From Mycobacterium szulgai (GTDB lineage Bacteria > Actinomycetota > Actinomycetes > Mycobacteriales > Mycobacteriaceae), in contig NZ_LQPW01000165.1 of NCBI RefSeq assembly GCF_002116635.1, positions 154,915-218,914 of the forward strand: DNA of 64,000 nucleotides. Direction: 5' to 3'. The notes under the pieces are model-generated. The model saw only the letters and a list, made by a program, of their open reading frames with translations, was not told the origin of the DNA and made no database searches. This document shows, one piece after another, positions 61,401 to 64,000 of the stretch. Each line of letters starts with the position of its first letter. Position 1 is the stretch's first letter. A program made the translations under genes and the position numbers.

Positions 61401-64000
61401 GCCCGCGGAGCCCGCGGCACCGCCCTTTCCGCCGTCGCCACCGGCGCCGCCGCTGCCGGCCGCGCCGCCGGCCTGACCGGCGTTACCGGCACCGGCGGTG
61501 CTCGTGCCGTTGGCGCCGTTCACGCCGCTGCCGCCGGCGCCGCCGGCGCCGCCCTTGCCGCCGGCGCCGCCGCTGCCGCTCTTGGTGCCCACACCGGTGG
61601 CCGCGCCGCCGGCGCCGCCGGCGCCGCCCTTGCCGCCGGCCTGACCGTCGGCACCGCTGGAGCCGGGGTTGACGCCATTGGCGCCGGCCCCACCCGCCAC
61701 GCCGTTACCACCGGCACCGCCGGCGCCGCCGTTGCCGACGTTGCCGCCGGCGCCGCCTGCACCGCCGTCACCGCCGCTGGCACCGGCGGCGGTGGGGCTG
61801 AAGCCCGCACCACCGGCGCCGCCATTGCCGGCTGGGCCGGTGACGGCGGTCCCGTTGGCGCCGTTGGCGGCGCTGCCGCCGCCGCCATTGGCGCCGCCGG
61901 CGCCGCCACTGCCCGCACTGCCGGCGTTGCCGCCCTTACCGCCGGCACCGCCGGTGGTGTTGGTGGCGGTGCCGGCCGCGCCGTCGCCGCCGCTGCCGGG
62001 TGTGCCGGCGTTGCCGCCCTGGCCGCCCTTGCCGCCGACGCCATTGCTGCCGGAGCCGACGCCGCTGCCGTTAGCCCCGCCTTTACCGCCGTCGCCCCCG
62101 GCGCCGCCCTTGCCCCCGTTGCCGCCGTCGCCGCCGTTTTGACCGCCGCCGACGCCGGTGCCGTACTTGTTGAGGTCGGCGGTGCCATTAGCGCCGCTGA
62201 TGCCGTTGCCGCCGCTACCCGCTGCGCCACCGAGGCCGCCGTTGCTGGCGTTGCCGCCCAGGCCGTCGGCGCCCTTACCGATGCCGTCACCGTTGGCGCC
62301 GCCGTGGCCGCCGGCGCCACCGTTGCCGCCGTTGCCGCCGCGACCGCCCTCGCCACCGGCAAAGCCGTTGCCGCTGTTGACCGCGGCGGTGCCGTTGGCC
62401 CCGGCCGCCCCGGCGCCACCATTGCCGGCCGTACCCGCGTTGCCGCCGTTAGCCGCAGCGCCGCCCGCACCTGCAGCGCCTGAGGCCGCACCGCCGCTGG
62501 CCGTGCCCGCGGCGCCGCCCTTACCGCCGTCGCCGCCGGCCCCACCACTGCCGGCGTTACCGCCGGCAGTGCCGTTGCCGCCGACACCGCTACTCGCCGT
62601 GCCGGCTGTTCCGTCTAGGCCGCTGCCGCCGTTGCCGCCGGCACCGCCCTTACCGCCGGCACCACCGTTACCACTGTGCGTGCCCGTGCCGGTGGCAGCG
62701 CCACCCTTGCCGCCGGCCCCGCCCTTGCCGCCGGCCTGGCCGTCGGACCCGTTCGGGTTGTTGGCGTTGACGCCGTCAGGGCCCGGCGCGCCGGCCGCGC
62801 CGTTGCCCCCGGCACCGCCATCGCCGCCGTTGCCGATGTTGCCGCCGGCGCCACCGGCGCCGCCGTCACCGCCGTTGGCGCCCGCGGTGGTGGGGCTGAA
62901 GCCCGTGCCGCCGGCGCCGCCGTTACCGGCCGGGCCCACGACCGCGGAGCCGTTGGCGCCGTCGCTGGCCTTGATGCCATTGCCGCCGATCCCGCCGGTT
63001 CCGCCAGCGCCCACGGTGCCCGCGTTACCGCCCTTACCGCCGGCACCGCCGGTGGTGTTGTTGACCGTGCCGGCCGCGCCGTCGCCGCCGCTGCCCGGTG
63101 TGCCCGCGTTGCCGCCCTTGCCGCCGACGCCGCCGGCTCCGTCGCTGCCCTTGGTCGCGCCGGCTCCGCCGGCAGCGCCGCCGGTACCGCCGTCGCCGCC
63201 CTTGCCGCCGGTGCCGCCGTTGCCGCCGTTGCCGCCGTTTTGGCCGCCGCCAATGCCGTTGCCGTACTTATCGATGTCGGCGGTGCCGTTGACGCCGGTG
63301 ATGCCGGCGCCGCCGGCACCGGCATCACCACCGACGCCGCCGCTGCTGGCGTTGCCGCCGTTGCCGTTGGCGCCGGTGCCGATGCCGTCGCCGTTGGCGC
63401 CGCCGTGTCCGCCGGCGCCGCCGTCGGCACCCTTACCGCCGGCACCGCCGTCGCCGCCGTTGAAGCCGTTGCCGTTGTTGACCGCGGCGGTGCCGTTGGC
63501 CCCGGCCGCGCCGTTGCCGCCCTTGCCGGCGGAGCCAGCGTTGCCGCCGTTACCGGCCGCCCCGCCGGTGCCCGCGGTGCCCGCGGTGCCGCCGTTGGCC
63601 GCGCCGCCCGCGCCGCCCTGGCCGCCATCGCCGCCCGCGCCGCCGGCGCCCGCGTTGCCGCCGGCCGTGCCGTTGCCGCCGACGCCGTTGGTGGTCTGGC
63701 TGCCGGCCGTGCCGTCGATGCCGCTGCCGCCCTGGCCGCCGTCGCCGCCCTTACCGCCGTTGCCGCCGGTGCCGCCCTTGGCGCCCACACCGCCGGCCGC
63801 ACCGCCGTCGCCGCCGGCCCCACCCTTACCGCCGGCGTGGCCGGCGGTGCCGTCAGGGTTGGCGGCGTTGACGCCGTTGTTGCCGGCCCCGCCCGCCGCG
63901 GCGTTACCGCCGTCGCCGCCGTGACCGCCGTCGGTGTTGGCGCCGACCGCGCCGTCGGCGGCCTTGATGCCATTGCCGCCCAGTCCGCCGGTGCCGCCGG
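52482..64000 (-). CDS. Giant PE_PGRS-type protein, C-terminal part (N-terminus outside window)
   Basis: The frame is open from the right edge to a TAG at 52482-52484, giving 3838 residues plus a partial codon without a PE domain or start in view. All of it is Gly-Gly-X repeats with Asn, Asp, Ala, Thr and Lys in the variable positions. It has a long-period structure: about 14 blocks carry a G-[FYW]-x6-G motif (GFSPTTAG, GYNATVPG, GWNSNDPTKAG), and at least eight carry a YGTGxGGGQNGG-type motif. The end is short and collagen-like (GNTGAPGNPGTPGGNG) with no globular domain. PE_PGRS assignment is by composition and genus; another Gly-rich surface protein is formally possible. Long frames on the plus strand are artefacts. 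It is convergent with Rv0216. Confidence 0.85.
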   Translation of the reverse strand, partial: GGTGGLGGNGIKAADGAVGANTDGGHGGDGGNAAAGGAGNNGVNAANPDGTAGHAGGKGGAGGDGGAAGGVGAKGGTGGNGGKGGDGGQGGSGIDGTAGSQTTNGVGGNGTAGGNAGAGGAGGDGGQGGAGGAANGGTAGTAGTGGAAGNGGNAGSAGKGGNGAAGANGTAAVNNGNGFNGGDGGAGGKGADGGAGGHGGANGDGIGTGANGNGGNASSGGVGGDAGAGGAGITGVNGTADIDKYGNGIGGGQNGGNGGNGGTGGKGGDGGTGGAAGGAGATKGSDGAGGVGGKGGNAGTPGSGGDGAAGTVNNTTGGAGGKGGNAGTVGAGGTGGIGGNGIKASDGANGSAVVGPAGNGGAGGTGFSPTTAGANGGDGGAGGAGGNIGNGGDGGAGGNGAAGAPGPDGVNANNPNGSDGQAGGKGGAGGKGGAATGTGTHSGNGGAGGKGGAGGNGGSGLDGTAGTASSGVGGNGTAGGNAGSGGAGGDGGKGGAAGTASGGAASGAAGAGGAAANGGNAGTAGNGGAGAAGANGTAAVNSGNGFAGGEGGRGGNGGNGGAGGHGGANGDGIGKGADGLGGNASNGGLGGAAGSGGNGISGANGTADLNKYGTGVGGGQNGGDGGNGGKGGAGGDGGKGGANGSGVGSGSNGVGGKGGQGGNAGTPGSGGDGAAGTATNTTGGAGGKGGNAGSAGSGGAGGANGGGGSAANGANGTAVTGPAGNGGAGGAGFSPTAAGASGGDGGAGGAGGNVGNGGAGGAGGNGVAGGAGANGVNPGSSGADGQAGGKGGAGGAGGAATGVGTKSGSGGAGGKGGAGGAGGSGVNGANGTSTAGAGNAGQAGGAAGSGGAGGDGGKGGAAGSAGAGVIQGTAGSGGAAGNGGNAGTAGTGGIGAPGANGTASSPNGFAGGNGGAGGAGGNGGKGGVGGLNGNGSGTGTNGTGGNASNGGVGGAAGAGGTGITGANGTADLNKYGTGIGGGQNGGDGGQGGTGGAGGKGGVGGLNGSGSGTGTNGSGGVGGKGGNAGTPGSGGDGAAGTVTNTTGGAGGKGGNPGGTGAGGTGGANGGGGSAANGATGAGVGAPAGNGGVGGRGFDAITAGGNGGDGGAGGAGGSIGNGGAGGAGGNGMAGKPGDNGAAPGDNGQIGGQGGNGGNGGVGGNGGSATGTAGVGGAGGNGADGGKGGAGAAGKDGAVGTNNGAGQAGGAGGQGGSGGSGGNGGAGGKTLGGTGTQALSGVGGNAGNAGNGGNGAAGGNGAAGVNGTNNGAGGNAGAGGAGGAGGNGGNGGTGSTQGKAGNAGSGGNGATGGNGGIGADGTAANPNGGAGGAGGNPGLGGKAGSVGTGSGTPTPGTKGTTPTSGGNGGNGGNGFSPSAPGASGGNGGDGGNAGAVGNGGNGGNGGNGVAGMAGSTGINPGDSGGNGQAGGSGGNGGRGGNAGVTAGIAGNGGNGGTGGAGGNGGTGLKGSAGVQGVDAYGTGVGGGQNGGSGGNGAVGGNGGNGGVGGLNPHGAKGTTGVGGKGGDGGNAGTPGDGGDGAAGTATNTTGGSGGKGGDVGKAAAGGAGGSGANAPVNGNDGGTPTTPVGNGGRGGIGYTATTAGGNGGDGGAGGAGGNYGSGGAGGNGGNGAAGAVGKDGVANGGNGFTGQAGGAGGKGGAGGDAGGNLGDGGAGGKGGAGADGGNGGTGRDGANGVSGVDAYGTGVGAGQNGGSGGDGGVGGNGGQGGAGGKAGLYGTAGGVGAGGNAGNGGAAGGSGSGGNGAAGITGSINGGDGGNGGSVGKAGGGGTGGLDGNGDTSGLDGKAGASFTGPSGNGGNGGVGYSQIPNATDANGNGLAGGAGGKGGSGGTNGNGGQGGAGGSGSNGANGANGANGGTNGATGGNGGAGGKGGAGGAGGTTIGNAGNGGQGGAGGNAGNGGAGVDGHDGVPNTNAYNNGIGGGQAGGNGGNGGVGGNGGGGGAGGTATNGTNGLGGNGGKAGNGGNGGTQGNGGNGAAGTVTNPDGGAGGKGGTSGSGKAGGTGGTGGANGSGIGGGSNGANGTAGSTPTNVGGNGGRGGDGYNATVPGTNGGKGGAGGDGGLYGDGGAGGNGGNGAAGASGPNGNAIDPNGKAGQNGGNGGAGGAGGNSGSQNGHGGAGGNAGQGAAGGNGGNGANTTTGTGGNGGNGGNGGLGAEGGKGGNGFLGGGDGGKGSDPGAGGNAGIAGVGPSGPGTNGTNGTTPTTPTGNGGDGGDAFGVPGTGQTGYSGGNGGDAGAYGNGGNGGKGFTGGAGATGSAGTFPGGNGGVGGTGGDGGAGGKGGNGGTVAGNSGNGGSGGTGGVGGTGGKGGTGDFSFNGGKGGDAGNGGTGGKGGLGGDAGTVTSGTVGNGGNAGDGGTGGVSGVGGTGAAGTAAHPTGGTGGNGANPGSGGAAGTPGTGLNPGNPGNPGSTPTTIAGNGGTGGAGWNSNDPTKAGGDGGTGGNAGQYGVGGNGGAGGSGATGTTGANGSSPGADGKIGDNASGGGNGGTGGLGGTIAGDGGNGGAGGNGGGGGTGGNGADGPAGGDGGKGGNGGNGGVGGKGGNGGAHLAAGYHDGNGGKGGNGGNTGVGGNGGNGGNGTAGNPNGGNGGDGGIVGGAGGLGKGGTGFSNGADGNPGQVPAGTAGNGGNGGNGFSPTTPGTSGGKGGNGGSGGSTGNGGNGGAGGNGTAGTPGVNGVAPGSSGTDGQAGGSGGAGGNGGASGTLAGNAGSGGAGGNGANGGKGGNGVTGKAGVQGVNSGTGQAGGNGGNGGNAGDGGNGGTAGALLNGSGSAGTTGAGGNGGNGGKAGTPGNGGTGALGTLLNPTGGNGGNGGNAGTAGTAGIAGTGSPAGTNGKAGDSVVGPAGNGGQGGAGYNPLTPGRSGGNGGNGGDGGNIGNGGNGGAGGNGVSAAISGTNGVNPGDSGTDGRSGGSGGNGGAGGKGGTVSGNGGNGGAGGNGGNGTKGGNGVNGAAGVTDVDAYGTGIGGGQNGGNGGVGGNGGNGGNGGVGGVAQGVGTGGSTGTGGNGGDGANAGTPGDGGNGAPGTVNNPDGGKGGNGGSTTVGVGGTAGTGSGAPTNGKNGAAIVGAVGNGGNGGIGFSPSTAGASGGNGGAGGNGGSYGNGGNGAAGGNGVAGTPGVNGAAAGDSGTSGQDGGAGGAGGNGGNGGSISGNSGSGGTGGNGANGGAGGNGVAGTNGLTNGQSGGNGGNGGNGGNGGTGGNGGTAGTVLGTGSAGTNGAGGSGGNGGNAGTPGNGGNGAAGTSTNPTGGNGGNGGNAGTAGTGGIAGTGGTGTNGSNGTPVTAPAGNGGKGGDGFTATAAGGNGGAGGNGGNGGNIGNGGNGGNGGAGKAGTAGSNGSGTGASGTDGKAGGFGGAGGNGGNGGSISGNAGNGGNGGNGANGGNGGSGTTGADGVANSNTYGTGINGAQNGGNGGNGGDGGKGGNGGTAGTVLGTGSAGTNGAGGSGGKGGNAGTPGNGGNGAGGTASNPNGGVGGNGGNAGTAGNGGLAGTGGTGTNGANGTSVTGPAGNGGKGGDGFNATVAGTNGGNGGAGGNGGNIGNGGNGGLGGNGAAGNVGTSGANPGDNGGVGQAGGAGGTGGAGGMGGTISGNGGIGGNGGQGATGGAGGNGATGDFSVNSGAGGKGGDGGVGGAGGAAGAGGKAQGAGDGGAGGNGGLGGNGGAPGTGGNGAAGTVTNPNGGTGGDSGTGGKGGIGGAGGAGGAGGVTSGNGGKGGNGGAGGIGGSALLGQTGGVGGNGGGTNGNGGDGGKGPSGGDGGDGGALGAGGAAGTGGTNGDDGTGGTGGGGGTAGNGGGGGTPVGAGTPGNTGAPGNPGTPGGNG
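52600..64000 (-). repeat. Long-period superrepeat within the giant PGRS domain
   Basis: Roughly 230-300-residue modules recur. In N-to-C order a module typically has F/Y-x-P/A-T-T-x-G, then GNxGNGGxGGxGGNGxAG, xGVNPGDSGxDGQAGG, an ATGTxSGNGG-like stretch, a DKYGTGIGGGQNGG-like stretch, and AGTxTNTTGGAGGKGGNAG. The copies are imperfect and several are shortened or fused, as expected from repeated recombination in a GC-rich tract. Confidence 0.7.

Overview
The window is high-G+C DNA from a slow-growing Mycobacterium that is close to, but not, M. tuberculosis. Two PE_PGRS genes, MmpL3/MmpL11, Zmp1, the RicR/MymT copper system and an EspA-EspC-EspD cassette identify the genus. The backbone follows the M. 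tuberculosis H37Rv order Rv0180c to Rv0216 gene by gene. Several segments are added relative to that order as I recall it, and a few genes (Rv0188, Rv0193c-Rv0195) are not seen.

Layout. 0-5.8 kb: N-terminus of a membrane protein, a pirin, then an added espA-espC-espD set (ESX-1 co-secreted proteins), an alpha/beta hydrolase and sigG. 5.8-12 kb: monoacylglycerol lipase, a DUF2786 protein and an HExxH protein, bglS, the copper metallothionein mymT with a RicR operator, an O-methyltransferase and a nitronate monooxygenase. 12-15.4 kb: a complete PE_PGRS gene. 15.4-22.9 kb: ilvD, ricR with its own operator, an MFS permease, an L,D-transpeptidase with a clear terminator, a TetR regulator coupled to a molybdopterin oxidoreductase. 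22.9-25.2 kb: an added P450 plus O-methyltransferase pair, preceded by a possible 27-residue ORF. 25.2-42.7 kb: zmp1, two Mce-associated-type membrane proteins, the mmpL11/Rv0203 haem and lipid locus, a flippase-like membrane protein, an AI-2E/PerM-type permease, mmpL3, a NYN protein, trmB and two dynamin-like proteins with degenerate G domains. 42.9-52.5 kb: pckA, a NadR-like gene, a B12/radical-SAM gene, fadD4, an added enoyl-CoA hydratase, an added CD225-type protein, fadE3 and a double-hotdog hydratase. 52.5-64 kb: the C-terminal 3838 residues of a giant PE_PGRS protein that runs off the window.

Functional themes are envelope lipid transport (MmpL3, MmpL11), haem handling (Rv0203-like), copper homeostasis (RicR, MymT), peptidoglycan cross-linking (L,D-transpeptidase), type VII secreted proteins (Esp set, PE_PGRS) and acyl-CoA metabolism. 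Two 3'-to-3' intergenic gaps carry unusual repeats. The most striking is a three-module array at 35.26-35.75 kb. No rRNA, tRNA, insertion sequence or CRISPR array was seen.
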